A DNA stretch of 36,343 nt from a virus: the IMG/VR virus record IMGVR_UViG_3300032116_000647, positions 1-36,343 of that record; one strand, given 5' to 3'. This document shows, one piece after another, positions 1 through 7,146 of this stretch. The translations under genes and the position numbers were made by a program. Position 1 is the stretch's first letter. The number at the start of each line of letters is the position of its first letter. The notes under the pieces were generated by a model. The model worked only from the letters and a program-made list of their open reading frames with translations. It searched no databases and was not told the origin of the DNA.

Positions 1-2
1 AG

Positions 3-1955
3 GAGGCGGCCAAGCTAGCCGAGACGGCACGCCGCACGGAGCAAGAGTGCGTCGCACTCGAGATCCGGACGGTGCTCGCGCAGGCTTCGGCCGCCTCCCC
101 CTCCCACCCCTACTTAGCCGCCAAGGGCATCGAGCCGTGCGGTGCACTCATGCGGCGTGATACCCTGCTCATTCCCAATCAAGACGTGTACGGCAATATC
201 TGGGGCGCCCAGCGCATCAGCCCACGGGGCGGGAAGCTTTGGTTTGCCGGCCAGCGCACGGCTGAGACGTTCTTCCAAGTCGGCGAGCTCACCGGCACCG
301 CCTACCTCTGCGAGGGCTTCGCAACGGCCGTCTCGATTCATAAGGCAACGGGCAGCGTCGCCTTTGCCACCTTCTCGGCTGGAAATTTCAAACGCACTGG
401 TGCCGCCCTGCTGAAGGCCCATCCGGATTTGGAATGGGTCGTGGCGGGTGACGACGACTACAGCACCGCAAACAACCCGGGTGCGCGAGCCGCGGAGGCG
501 ACAGCCAAAGCGTTGGGCGCACCGTGCATCCTGCCCAGGTTTGCCGACCAGGCCAAGCGCGGCACCGACTTCAACGACCTCGCGCTTGCCGAAGGGCTCG
601 AGGCCGTCCAACGCCAACTGCAAGGAGCGCAGCGGCCAATGGCGCCAGTCATCAATATCGCCGAGACACGACGCGAGCGTGACGGTACCGAGATGTCACA
701 GACGGAGTTCTTCCAAGTACTCGTCCAGAAAATGAACCGACACGGCGCCGCGCCGGCCGACTGGCCCACCTTCCCGCGCCGGTTCCATGTCGTGAGTGAC
801 GATGCCGGGCGCAAGGCTGTGCTCGAGGAACTCGCGGGCGAAATCGTCGTCTACCGCGACGAGGACGTGGTCGCCGACGCCATTATCCAATACGCTTGGA
901 ATTCGATTCCGTTCGTCGAGGCCGCGAGCGGCGTCGATTATGAAAAGGCGGTCAAGTGCCGCAACATGTGGCTTGGCCTGACCCCGCCGCTGCCTCGCCG
1001 GCCGGACGCCCTGCTGGAGCGATCGCAGCCGGGGCTCACGTTCAAACGCCTGTCGTTTGACGCGCCGCCTGGCTGGCCGGGAAAACCACCGCCGGTTTTC
1101 GAAGAATTCATTTCGCGTTGCTCGCAGCCACTCGCGTTTTGCGCGTTCATCGGCTCGCTCTTCTATCCCCAAGCCGATCGCCAGCAATACCTCTACCTCT
1201 ATGGCGAAGGCGGCGACGGCAAGGGCGCGCTTATGCGTCTGCTCCGTAACGTATTCGGTGCCGCGGCGGTCCCCCTGTCGCCGCCGACGCCTGGGGATAA
1301 ATTCTGGAACATGCGCATTTACGGAAAACGCCTCGGGCTTTTTTTCGACTGTGCCGACTGGAAATGGTTCGCATCGCCTCAATTCAAGTCACTGACCGGC
1401 AACGACCCGCTTTTCTTCGAGGAAAAAAACCGCTCGGGGTTTTCCGATTTATCCGACTGCAAGATCATCGCGGCGTCCAATTCCAAGCCCGTCATCACCA
1501 GCCAGAAGTCCGATTTACGCCGCCTCATTTTCATCGGCGTGCGCCCCGTCTCGGTCGAAAGCGATCCGACCTACGAAGCGCGGCTCACCGCCGAGGCCGA
1601 GGCGATCATCCGCTCTTGCAAAGAGATCTACCTGCAAGAGTGTCCGACCCACGGACCGATCCCATTTGACCCCGCCGTCGACGTCGCGCTCGAGTCCGAA
1701 GCGGCTTACCTCGACGTGTTCAACGCCCACTTCATTGTAGATCCCGAGGCCGAAATTGGCGGCGAAGATGTCCGTCCGTACCTTGTGAACGCTAACATTA
1801 GAAGTACGCTCGAAGTCAAAAAGCTCAAGGATTGCTGGGGGCGGCAAATTCCTGGGCTCGAAATCAAGCACGGAAAACGTGGCACGCGCTACGTCGGAAT
1901 CAGACCTAAGCACGACTCCGAAAAGATCCGTGAGCGGAAAAAGCCCGGCGAGTGA
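3..1955 (+). CDS. Phage/plasmid helicase-primase (TOPRIM plus SF3/D5-type helicase), 5' end cut by window
   Basis: The frame is open from the first bases, so the true start lies left of the window; the GTG at 72 is only an internal candidate. The N-terminal part looks like a TOPRIM primase: an acidic YLCEGFATAVS segment (about nt 300) and a VVAGDDD segment (about nt 440). The C-terminal half looks like the SF3 ATPase of P4/D5-type primases: Walker A GEGGDGKGA at nt 1203-1229, a Walker B-like GLFFDCADW near nt 1335, and an IAASNSKP sensor followed by RR near nt 1470-1530. The likely role is to unwind and prime the phage origin. A hairpin terminator follows directly. 650 codons are visible; the family usually has more N-terminal sequence. 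The call is firm at family level. Confidence 0.85.
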   Translation, partial: EAAKLAETARRTEQECVALEIRTVLAQASAASPSHPYLAAKGIEPCGALMRRDTLLIPNQDVYGNIWGAQRISPRGGKLWFAGQRTAETFFQVGELTGTAYLCEGFATAVSIHKATGSVAFATFSAGNFKRTGAALLKAHPDLEWVVAGDDDYSTANNPGARAAEATAKALGAPCILPRFADQAKRGTDFNDLALAEGLEAVQRQLQGAQRPMAPVINIAETRRERDGTEMSQTEFFQVLVQKMNRHGAAPADWPTFPRRFHVVSDDAGRKAVLEELAGEIVVYRDEDVVADAIIQYAWNSIPFVEAASGVDYEKAVKCRNMWLGLTPPLPRRPDALLERSQPGLTFKRLSFDAPPGWPGKPPPVFEEFISRCSQPLAFCAFIGSLFYPQADRQQYLYLYGEGGDGKGALMRLLRNVFGAAAVPLSPPTPGDKFWNMRIYGKRLGLFFDCADWKWFASPQFKSLTGNDPLFFEEKNRSGFSDLSDCKIIAASNSKPVITSQKSDLRRLIFIGVRPVSVESDPTYEARLTAEAEAIIRSCKEIYLQECPTHGPIPFDPAVDVALESEAAYLDVFNAHFIVDPEAEIGGEDVRPYLVNANIRSTLEVKKLKDCWGRQIPGLEIKHGKRGTRYVGIRPKHDSEKIRERKKPGE

Positions 1956-2149
1956 CAAGCGTGACGAACGGGTGATCGTCGGCGTGTGTCACCCGTTTTG
2001 CCAATTCTATAAACAGCTTATTCTTTGGTGACAATGGTGACAATCAAGCTAACGAGAGAAACAGTACCCTGTCCTATAGGACAAGTCGTTTTTCAGACCG
2101 ATATAAAACGCCCGTCACGCCCGTCACCTGTCACCGCAGGGGGCGCGCC
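1956..2149. promoter_or_regulatory. Repeat-rich intergenic region: candidate operator or replication origin
   Basis: This 194-bp gap holds no gene. It contains a tandem 9-bp repeat GGTGACAAT (2027-2035, 2036-2044), a second tandem 9-bp repeat CGCCCGTCA (2109-2117, 2118-2126), a perfect 14-bp palindrome TGTCCTATAGGACA (2070-2083), and repeated GTGAC/GTCAC pentamers on both strands (for example 1961, 1988, 2028, 2037, 2114, 2123, 2130). It is AT-rich compared with its surroundings between about 2000 and 2110. Palindrome plus iterated short motifs next to a primase gene fits an operator or an origin; which one cannot be told from sequence alone. Confidence 0.45.
1967..1999 (+). terminator. Hairpin terminator after the primase gene
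   Basis: A perfect 9-bp inverted repeat, AACGGGTGA (1967-1975) and TCACCCGTT (1989-1997), with a 13-nt loop and a short T run (1996-1999). It lies 12 bp after the primase stop. The T run is short, so termination may be partial. The arms also contain GTGA/TCAC cores that recur in the following 190 bp, so it could instead be part of a protein-binding array. Confidence 0.5.
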
Positions 2150-2461
2150 ATGAGTCACGAGCGAACGCTCACGCTTCGCGGCGTCGGCTCAACCGGGGTG
2201 ATGCGGTGTCGCTATGTCGTGAGCGGCGGCAACGAGGCGCGGCACGTCCTGACGCTTCGCGAAGGCCAATGGCCGTGCAGTGTCGTCGAGCAGGACGACG
2301 AGGGCAACGTCGCGATGGTGTTCCATGGCGACTGGGAGCTGCGCGAGCTCTGCGCGTTCTTCGCAAAGCTTGGCCGCCGGCTCGACCCGGATTTCGAAAA
2401 CTGGGCGAGGTCGGACGACGAGCTAGACCGCGAGGCCAGCGCGGCGAGGGAGCTGTCATGA
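2150..2461 (+). CDS. Hypothetical protein, 103 aa
   Basis: I do not recognise this small protein. It starts at ATG 2150 behind a G-rich ribosome site (AGGGGG, 7-8 bp upstream) and overlaps the following nuclease gene by ATGA. The N-terminal half is predicted beta-rich; the C-terminal third is acidic and helical, with a WELRELCAFFAKLGRRLD stretch. There are no membrane segments and no Cys motifs. Its position as first gene of the nuclease/integrase operon, directly behind the repeat-rich region, suggests an early DNA-metabolism accessory role, but that is context only. Confidence 0.7.
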   Translation: MSHERTLTLRGVGSTGVMRCRYVVSGGNEARHVLTLREGQWPCSVVEQDDEGNVAMVFHGDWELRELCAFFAKLGRRLDPDFENWARSDDELDREASAARELS

Positions 2462-2988
2462 GTCGCGCGCATCAAGACCTGCGGCCCGACGACATCACGT
2501 GCGTAATTGATACGCGCGAACAATTGCCGCTGGCCGACCTTGATCTCAAGACCGTGCGCGGCACGCTCCCGTGCGGGGACTATTCCGTGGTCGGCCTCGA
2601 GCACGTGGTCGCCGTGGAACGAAAATCGCTCAGCGATCTGGTTCAATGCGTGGGCCGCGAGCGCGACCGCTTCGAGCGGATGCTGCGGCTCATGCGCTCG
2701 TACGAATGCCGCGTGATCGTCGTGGAAGCCCCGCTCGCAGCCGTCGAGCTCAAGCAGTACCGCGGCGAGGTCACGCCCGAGGCCGTGATCGGGTCGGTCT
2801 ACTCGTGGATTGGGCGAGGCTTCACCGTCGAGTGGGCCGGCGACCGCACGCGCGCCGCCAAGGCTGTCAGCCGCATACTCTTCGCTGCAGCCCGGGAAAG
2901 GCACCGCCAGCTCGCGGGAATGCTCGGGGGGCTATCCCTGGCGCCCCCGCCCACTCCAGCGCGCCAGAAGGGCAAGGAGACAGCCTAA
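2458..2988 (+). CDS. ERCC4-domain nuclease (XPF/Mus81-like)
   Basis: A 176-aa protein with an ERCC4 nuclease signature: an N-terminal VIDTREQLPL, then GDYSVV, then the metal-binding motif VERKSLSDLV (ERKxxxD). Family members cut branched or flapped DNA; stand-alone phage versions are linked to recombination or replication intermediates. The start is ATG 2458, which overlaps the previous stop. The frame is open further upstream, but that extension is Arg-rich shadow of the previous gene. The C-terminus (last about 40 aa) is basic and Pro-rich. It lies in an early operon with overlapping or closely spaced genes on both sides. Substrate is not deducible. Confidence 0.8.
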   Translation: MSRAHQDLRPDDITCVIDTREQLPLADLDLKTVRGTLPCGDYSVVGLEHVVAVERKSLSDLVQCVGRERDRFERMLRLMRSYECRVIVVEAPLAAVELKQYRGEVTPEAVIGSVYSWIGRGFTVEWAGDRTRAAKAVSRILFAAARERHRQLAGMLGGLSLAPPPTPARQKGKETA

Positions 2989-3173
2989 TGGGCATTGTGC
3001 AAAAGGTAGGCGCCCTCCTGCGCCAAGCGTGGTGCATCCACGTCGCCGACTACCGGGAAGTGCTCGAACTCACCCTTGTCGCGGGCGAGCGCGCGGCGCG
3101 CTACCGCTGCATGTACTGCGGCGCAACGCTTTGGCGGTATTCCGAGCGTCCACTTACCAAAACGCGAATTTAA
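2988..3173 (+). CDS. Small protein with a CxxC zinc-ribbon half, 61 aa
   Basis: The start ATG 2988 overlaps the stop of the nuclease gene (TAATG). The 61-aa product carries one Cys pair, CMYCGATLW, typical of half a zinc ribbon, and an earlier single Cys near residue 15. It resembles in style several of the Cys-pair microproteins in the leftward operon (for example the 53-aa gene at 30101-30262). Function unknown. Translational coupling to the nuclease suggests a shared role. Confidence 0.65.
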   Translation: MGIVQKVGALLRQAWCIHVADYREVLELTLVAGERAARYRCMYCGATLWRYSERPLTKTRI

Positions 3174-3196
3174 CGCGATTGCATGGGCTGTCACGA

Positions 3197-3454
3197 ATGA
3201 CTGAGACTGACACGAATCAGCAGGCGCTCTTTGAAAAATACCTGAGCGTGCGGGCGGCATCGGTGCGCCTTGGCGTGACGCAGGGGACGATTCGCAATTG
3301 GGTGAGCGCGGGGCTGTTGGTGCCAGACGGCCGGCTCCGTGGCCAGCTGCGGTTCTTGCCCGAGACGGTCGACGCCATGGTCGAGCCTTACAAGCCGGAT
3401 CGCGCACGGGGTCAGAGACTACGCGGAAAGGCCGTTAGCAACGGAGATGGCTAA
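3197..3454 (+). CDS. Excisionase-like / MerR-type HTH DNA-binding protein, 85 aa
   Basis: The protein contains a winged-helix/HTH segment of the excisionase/MerR type: SVRAASVRLGVTQGTIRNWV (about residues 16-35), then a short wing ending in GQLRFLPE. Such small proteins direct integrase towards excision or act as transcription regulators. The start at ATG 3197 places the HTH near the N-terminus as usual. The frame is open further upstream, but with shadow composition. Its stop overlaps the integrase start (TAATG, 3452-3456), so the pair is translationally coupled, as expected for xis-int. Confidence 0.7.
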   Translation: MTETDTNQQALFEKYLSVRAASVRLGVTQGTIRNWVSAGLLVPDGRLRGQLRFLPETVDAMVEPYKPDRARGQRLRGKAVSNGDG

Positions 3455-4632
3455 TGGCATTTAGAACAGCAGATGGCCGATGGCGGGCGCAGCCTCGCGT
3501 CGGCGGCAAGCGGCTGACCAAGACCTTTCGCACCAAGGCGATGGCCGAGCGGTGGGAGGCCGAGGTCGCCGTACAAAAAGAAAACCCCGGGCTAGTGCTC
3601 AGGGTTAACCAAGGATCAGATTGCGATAGCTTTCAACTTACCACTTTCGGCGCCTTTGCCAAGCGGTGGCTCGAGGAGCACTGCAAGGTCGAGAAGGCGG
3701 CGAGCCAGTACGTCGAGGACGGCAACGCGCTGCGGCGGTACCTCATCCCGCGGTTCGGGACTAGGCCGCTGCACGAGCTGACTGAGAGTGACTTGGAAGA
3801 GCTAAAGCGCGAGCTGCGTGTCAGGCTCAAGGCTAAGACTGTCAACAACGTGCTGGGGCTGGCTAAGAAGGTGGCGAAGACCGCGGTGAAGTGGAAGGTG
3901 CTCAAGGCGAGCCCTTGGGCCACGGTCGAGGCGCTGCGCGTCGGGCGGCCCGCGGTGGCGTACTGGACGCCGGCCGAGCGCGACGGCTTCCTGGCGAAGG
4001 CGTGGGCGGTCGCTCCGGACATGGCGGCCCTCGTCGCGGTCGCGGCTCACACGGGGCTGCGGCGGGGCGAGCTCGCGGGGCTGACCTGGGCGCAGGTAGA
4101 CTTCGGCGCGCGGCTCCTGCGCGTGGACGCGGTCTACTGCTTCAAGGCCCATCGGCGCATCACGCGGACCAAGGGGAGCCTGGACGCCGAGTACGTGCCG
4201 CTGAACGCGGCGGCTCTCTCGGCCCTTCGCCGGCTCGAGCGAGGGGGCAGCACCGCGGTGTTCGACACGCAGCTGGTGAGGCACGCGAACGAGCGGCTTG
4301 CTCGCCTGTGCACAAGGCTGGGGGTAAAGCGGGTGAGGTTCCACGACCTACGCCACACGTTCGGGTCTACCCTGGCGATGGCAGGCGTCGAGCTCTCCCA
4401 GCGCCAACGCCTGATGCGCCACAAGACCGTGGCGATGACTGACCGCTACACGCATCTGTCGCCAGACTTCCTGCGTGCAGCGGTCGAGTCGCTAACGGCT
4501 GGCACCGATTTGGCACCGGCACCGGGGGGCGGTGCTCTAAGCACCCGGTCTAGCAGCAAAACCCTGGAGCCGCAGACCGGATTTGAAGCGGTAAGTGGCC
4601 CGCGAATTCAGCTAGTGCGCACGCCCGCTTAA
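3454..4632 (+). CDS. int: Tyrosine-type site-specific integrase
   Basis: A full-length 392-aa phage integrase. Residues 1-45 form a small beta-rich arm-binding domain (GKRLTKTFRTKAMAERWE). Residues about 62-160 are the SAM-like core-binding domain. The catalytic domain carries HTGLRRGEL (Arg about 204), the beta-hairpin Lys in RTKGS (240), HDLRH (His297, Arg300), RHKT (His323) and DRYTH (Tyr332). The C-terminal tail (about 371-380, EPQTGFEAV) is encoded by a sequence shaped like the 3' end of a tRNA, a usual sign that the attachment core overlaps the gene end. A 20-bp repeat that may be an arm-type site also lies inside the 3' end. Coupled to the excisionase-like gene upstream and followed by a terminator. 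Confidence 0.95.
   Translation: MAFRTADGRWRAQPRVGGKRLTKTFRTKAMAERWEAEVAVQKENPGLVLRVNQGSDCDSFQLTTFGAFAKRWLEEHCKVEKAASQYVEDGNALRRYLIPRFGTRPLHELTESDLEELKRELRVRLKAKTVNNVLGLAKKVAKTAVKWKVLKASPWATVEALRVGRPAVAYWTPAERDGFLAKAWAVAPDMAALVAVAAHTGLRRGELAGLTWAQVDFGARLLRVDAVYCFKAHRRITRTKGSLDAEYVPLNAAALSALRRLERGGSTAVFDTQLVRHANERLARLCTRLGVKRVRFHDLRHTFGSTLAMAGVELSQRQRLMRHKTVAMTDRYTHLSPDFLRAAVESLTAGTDLAPAPGGGALSTRSSSKTLEPQTGFEAVSGPRIQLVRTPA
4500..4519 (+). repeat. 20-bp direct repeat copy 1, candidate integrase arm site
   Basis: TGGCACCGATTTGGCACCGG, identical to 4709-4728. It is itself two TGGCACCG units 11 bp apart, one helical turn. It lies in the integrase 3' end, 45 bp before the tRNA-like core, which fits an arm-type binding site. 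Inference from position and repetition. Confidence 0.55.
4565..4592. other. attP: Candidate attP core: tRNA 3'-end-like sequence inside int
   Basis: Read on the minus strand, 4587 down to 4565 has the order expected for a tRNA 3' end: T-loop TTCAAAT, T-stem CCGGT, 7-nt acceptor strand CTGCGGC, discriminator T, then CCA. Positions 4588-4592 would supply the 5' T-stem with four of five pairs. The rest of a tRNA is absent. Phages that integrate into tRNA genes carry such a 3' fragment as attP. The matched host tRNA would start GCCGCAG; I cannot name it. Flanked by the 20-bp repeats. Confidence 0.5.
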
Positions 4633-4643
4633 CCTAGGGCCCC

Positions 4644-4660
4644 AAGGCCCGCGGCCTTTT
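4644..4660 (+). terminator. Terminator after integrase
   Basis: A perfect 6-bp stem AAGGCC (4644-4649) and GGCCTT (4653-4658) with a 3-nt loop, running into TTTT (4657-4660), 12 bp after the integrase stop. The stem is short but GC-rich. On the minus strand it could also end leftward transcription of the endolysin gene, although no long U run follows there. Confidence 0.45.
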
Positions 4661-4708
4661 CGCTAGTCTCACGCCCTGTCACGGGTAAACGGCCTTTGTC
4701 ACGGTGCG

Positions 4709-4728
4709 TGGCACCGATTTGGCACCGG
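4709..4728 (+). repeat. 20-bp direct repeat copy 2, candidate integrase arm site
   Basis: Exact second copy of the 20-bp repeat at 4500-4519, here in the non-coding gap after int, 117 bp beyond the tRNA-like core. Just before it, CGGTGC (4702-4707) and GCACCG (4711-4716) form a small hairpin overlapping the repeat. The rest of the 4633-4866 gap holds no gene; it also has TGTCACGG twice (4677, 4697). Confidence 0.55.
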
Positions 4729-4866
4729 GCGGGATCGCGCCGAGGAGTGGCCTGACACTCCTGTGGATGGGCACGTTAAGCTGGTAGCGAGTCATCTTCG
4801 CTTTCTTGCGAGACGAAACACTCCGCATGGCCCGGGGCACGATTGCGTGTTCCGGGTCGTTTCGCG

Positions 4867-5325
4867 TCAGGCAGCCCCGTCCGGTACGCTGGTAGTGAGC
4901 ACGTTCTCAAAGAGAGCACGCTCGGCCTTGCGCCGGCGGGCGAGCCCGGGGCTAACCTGGCCGCCAGCGTAGACCCACCGCTCGAACTCTTCGGCAGCAC
5001 CGCGGGCGTCGCCGCGGGTCAGCTTGGCGAGGAGCGTGGAGTGGCGGAAGGCTTCGACGCCGATGTTGAAGGCGAGCGACACGAGCGCGTCGAACTGGTG
5101 CTGGCGCGTGTTCGCGGGCACCCACCGCTTAACTGCGCTCTCGGCATGCCGAAGGTCTTCCCGTAGGCGTTCGTCTGCCGCGTCGGCGGTGATAACCATG
5201 CCGGGCTTAACCCCGCGCGTGGAGCCGTAGCCAATCGTCCACACGCCTGCCGAGCAACGGTAAGCCTCGAGGCGGCAGCCCTCAAACTCTTTGATCAGGT
5301 CTATTCCGCGTTGCGACGTCTGCAT
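4867..5325 (-). CDS. Endolysin, GH24 (T4/P22-type) lysozyme
   Basis: A 152-aa lysozyme that cuts the glycan strands of peptidoglycan at lysis. The N-terminus has the GH24 layout: catalytic Glu15 in KEFEGCRLEAY, then SAGVWTIGYGST with Thr30. The position normally held by the second acidic residue (24) is Cys, a variant known in some phage endolysins of this family. No signal or SAR segment is visible, so release would need a holin. It is the only leftward gene between int and the terminase genes, and is about 24 kb from the holin-like genes at 29188-29901. ATG 5325 gives the standard family N-terminus; its ribosome site is weak. Confidence 0.9.
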   Translation of the reverse strand: MQTSQRGIDLIKEFEGCRLEAYRCSAGVWTIGYGSTRGVKPGMVITADAADERLREDLRHAESAVKRWVPANTRQHQFDALVSLAFNIGVEAFRHSTLLAKLTRGDARGAAEEFERWVYAGGQVSPGLARRRKAERALFENVLTTSVPDGAA

Positions 5326-5342
5326 GGCTACATGCTAGCAGG

Positions 5343-5372
5343 TTGCTCAAATAGCGGGCACCATGGGATAAG
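5343..5372 (+). promoter_or_regulatory. Weak candidate promoter before the packaging operon
   Basis: The 74-bp gap between the divergent endolysin and the first packaging-side gene contains TTGCTC (5343-5348) and GATAAG (5367-5372), spaced 18 bp. Matches to sigma70 boxes are partial. The main support is position: all genes from 5400 to 24336 run rightward from here with few gaps. Confidence 0.25.
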
Positions 5373-5399
5373 AGCGATCTACTCCAATAGGGAAAACCA

Positions 5400-5558
5400 A
5401 TGAGCACTTTCGGCGGCAACATGTCCGACGCGATCAAGCGTCGTATGGACAAGCAGGCGGCAGAGGGTACGGCGCCGAAGGAGAAGACCGAGGCCGACAA
5501 GATGTCGTTCATCGAGAAGGCGAAGGCCAAGCTTGGCCTCGCGAAGGCGGAAGACTGA
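5400..5558 (+). CDS. Small hypothetical protein with SDAIKRRM motif, 52 aa
   Basis: A short Lys/Glu-rich protein starting at ATG 5400. The N-terminus reads MSTFGGNMSDAIKRRMDKQ. A DAIKRRM-type motif recurs in two virion-region proteins (19145-19972 and 19991-20374), and the C-terminus (SFIEKAKAKLGLAKAED) is helical. It ends one base before the TTG of the small terminase gene. A role in packaging or the virion is suggested by position and motif sharing only. Confidence 0.65.
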   Translation: MSTFGGNMSDAIKRRMDKQAAEGTAPKEKTEADKMSFIEKAKAKLGLAKAED

Positions 5559-5559
5559 C

Positions 5560-5958
5560 TTGGCGCGCAACGGGAAAAAGTCCGGCGGTCGCGACTTCAA
5601 GCCGGGCAATCCGGGGGGACCGGGCAAGCCGCCGCTGCCGCCTGAGTTGAAGGAAGCCAAGCGGCTGACGAAGACCGCGTTCGAGGCGATGGCGAACCGC
5701 TTCCTATGGATGACGACGGCCGAGCTGGCCGCGCACCACGACGACCCGGCGACTCCGGCTATCGAGCGGCTCATCATCAGCATCCTGGCGGCCGGGGAAA
5801 CCGAGGGCGACCAGGCGCGCGCCGAGTGGTTCCTGAACCGCCTGCTCGGCAAGGTGACCGACAAGGTCGAGGTGTCGCAGCCGAAGCCGTTCGTCATTCA
5901 GCGGTCTGATGGCTCTGAGACGTTGCTTGGCGCCGCGCCCCCCAAAGACGAGGAGTGA
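5560..5958 (+). CDS. terS: Small terminase subunit-like protein (DUF5681-type)
   Basis: A 132-aa protein beginning with a Gly/Pro/Lys-rich stretch, GRDFKPGNPGGPGKPPLP, typical of DUF5681 phage proteins next to large terminases, followed by a helical body (KEAKRLTKTAFEAM and IISILAAGETEGDQARAEWF). The likely role is recognition of phage DNA for packaging. I chose TTG 5560: it follows the previous stop by one base, has GGCGGAAG about 10 bp upstream, and gives the usual basic N-terminus. A TTG at 5533 would overlap the previous gene. The large subunit is not next to it: three genes intervene. Confidence 0.65.
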   Translation: MARNGKKSGGRDFKPGNPGGPGKPPLPPELKEAKRLTKTAFEAMANRFLWMTTAELAAHHDDPATPAIERLIISILAAGETEGDQARAEWFLNRLLGKVTDKVEVSQPKPFVIQRSDGSETLLGAAPPKDEE

Positions 5959-5962
5959 CGCC

Positions 5963-6091
5963 ATGGGCCTCGGCCCGAGTGTCGTGGAAGTGCTGGTCGA
6001 GCTGACCGCGGTGGTCACCAGGAGCGCGGCGGCGGTGCTCGCGGTGCTGGAGAAGATCGAGGCGAACACGCGGGGCAAGAAGGACAAATGA
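5963..6091 (+). CDS. Small helical protein, 42 aa
   Basis: Starts at ATG 5963, four bases after the small terminase stop, and overlaps the NeuB-like gene by ATGA. The body (VVEVLVELTAVVTRSAAAVL) is hydrophobic enough for an amphipathic or weak membrane helix; the tail (TRGKKDK) is basic. Function unknown. Its overlap suggests it serves translational coupling of the sugar synthase gene. Confidence 0.55.
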   Translation: MGLGPSVVEVLVELTAVVTRSAAAVLAVLEKIEANTRGKKDK

Positions 6092-7146
6092 CGAGACTGT
6101 TCGAGGCAAAGCCGTACATCGTGGCCGAGGTCGGCAGCAATTGGGCGAGCCGCGAGGACGCGGTGGCCAGCATCGGCGCGGCCAAGGCGGCGGGCGCGGA
6201 TTGCGTGAAGTTCCAGGCGTTCGATTGGGAATCGCTCTACGGACCCAACGAAGAAAAGCGGCGGCTAGAAGAGATCGCGGATTTGCCTGGCTGTCCGACG
6301 CGTCCGTTACGCCTGCCCCTAGCCTGGCTCCCAGCCCTCAAGGAAAAGGCGCACGCCTGCGGCATCGACTTCGCGTGCACCGCGTTCAGCCCGGAGCTGG
6401 TCGCCGCGGTAGACCCGTTCGTCCCCTGGCACAAGGTCGCGAGTAGCGATGCGACGTGGCCGCAGCTGCTAGAGGCGGTGGCGGCAACCGGCAAACCCAT
6501 CGTTCTGAGCGTCGGCGCGAAGAGCAGAGGCGACATTGCTGCAACGCTTCAAACACTGGGCGGCCCGGCTAAGGCGCGTACCGTGCTCATGTACTGCGTG
6601 TCGGCTTACCCGGCTCGCACAATCGACCTACGAGTTATGGCAGAACTCAACGTCTACGGCCTCCGCGTCGGATTCTCCGACCATTCAACTGACATCGTTG
6701 GTCACCCTGTGGCGGCAGCTCGACAAGGAGCCGTCGTCATCGAAAAGCACTTCACGGCATTCCCGGAGTTAGACACGCCGGATCGGCCGCACTCGTTGAC
6801 CGCCGATGAGTTCCAGACCATGGTCGAGAACATCCGCGGCACGCGTCGGCATGCGATCGGTCCGACCCCGGAAGAGCGCGACATGCTCCTGAAGTATAAC
6901 CGCCGCCTCCTTGCCACCAGGGACATCGCGGCGGGCGATGTCTTCACCTATGGGCATAACTTCGGCGCGTATCGCTCGCTCGTCGAAGACACGCGCGGTT
7001 TCTCGCCGTTCATGTGGCGGCACGTCGAGGGCGGGATTGCGCTGGCGCCGATCGAACGCGGCGAGGCGATCGGCCCCGGTGACTTCTCGCAGGGCAATGC
7101 GTGCGGCAAGACACCGCGGCATCTGTGGCCGGAGGAATACCGATGA
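6088..7146 (+). CDS. NeuB/PseI/SpsE-family nonulosonic acid synthase
   Basis: A 352-aa protein matching sialic/pseudaminic/legionaminic acid synthases, which condense phosphoenolpyruvate with a 6-carbon amino sugar. Seen: AEVGSNW (Glu14), KFQ (41-43), the metal-ligand motifs GFSDHS (His199) and EKHF (His221), all in a TIM-barrel order, then a C-terminal SAF/antifreeze-like domain from about residue 271 (RRLLATRDIAAGDVFTYG) to about 335. Length and domain order are normal, so it is probably active. Which nonulosonate it makes cannot be told. It is placed between the terminase subunit genes and coupled on both sides by ATGA-type overlaps. The other pathway genes are at 24761-29423 and a Maf-like transferase is at 13610. 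Confidence 0.9.
   Translation: MTRLFEAKPYIVAEVGSNWASREDAVASIGAAKAAGADCVKFQAFDWESLYGPNEEKRRLEEIADLPGCPTRPLRLPLAWLPALKEKAHACGIDFACTAFSPELVAAVDPFVPWHKVASSDATWPQLLEAVAATGKPIVLSVGAKSRGDIAATLQTLGGPAKARTVLMYCVSAYPARTIDLRVMAELNVYGLRVGFSDHSTDIVGHPVAAARQGAVVIEKHFTAFPELDTPDRPHSLTADEFQTMVENIRGTRRHAIGPTPEERDMLLKYNRRLLATRDIAAGDVFTYGHNFGAYRSLVEDTRGFSPFMWRHVEGGIALAPIERGEAIGPGDFSQGNACGKTPRHLWPEEYR

Noticed and set aside
696-1382. Long minus-strand open frame inside the primase gene
   Set aside because: Arg-rich shadow of a high-GC gene with clear helicase motifs on the other strand.
6088-7146. NeuB-like gene as a host gene fragment picked up by chance
   Set aside because: It is full length, keeps its metal ligands and SAF domain, and is translationally coupled on both sides, so it is a functional phage gene.
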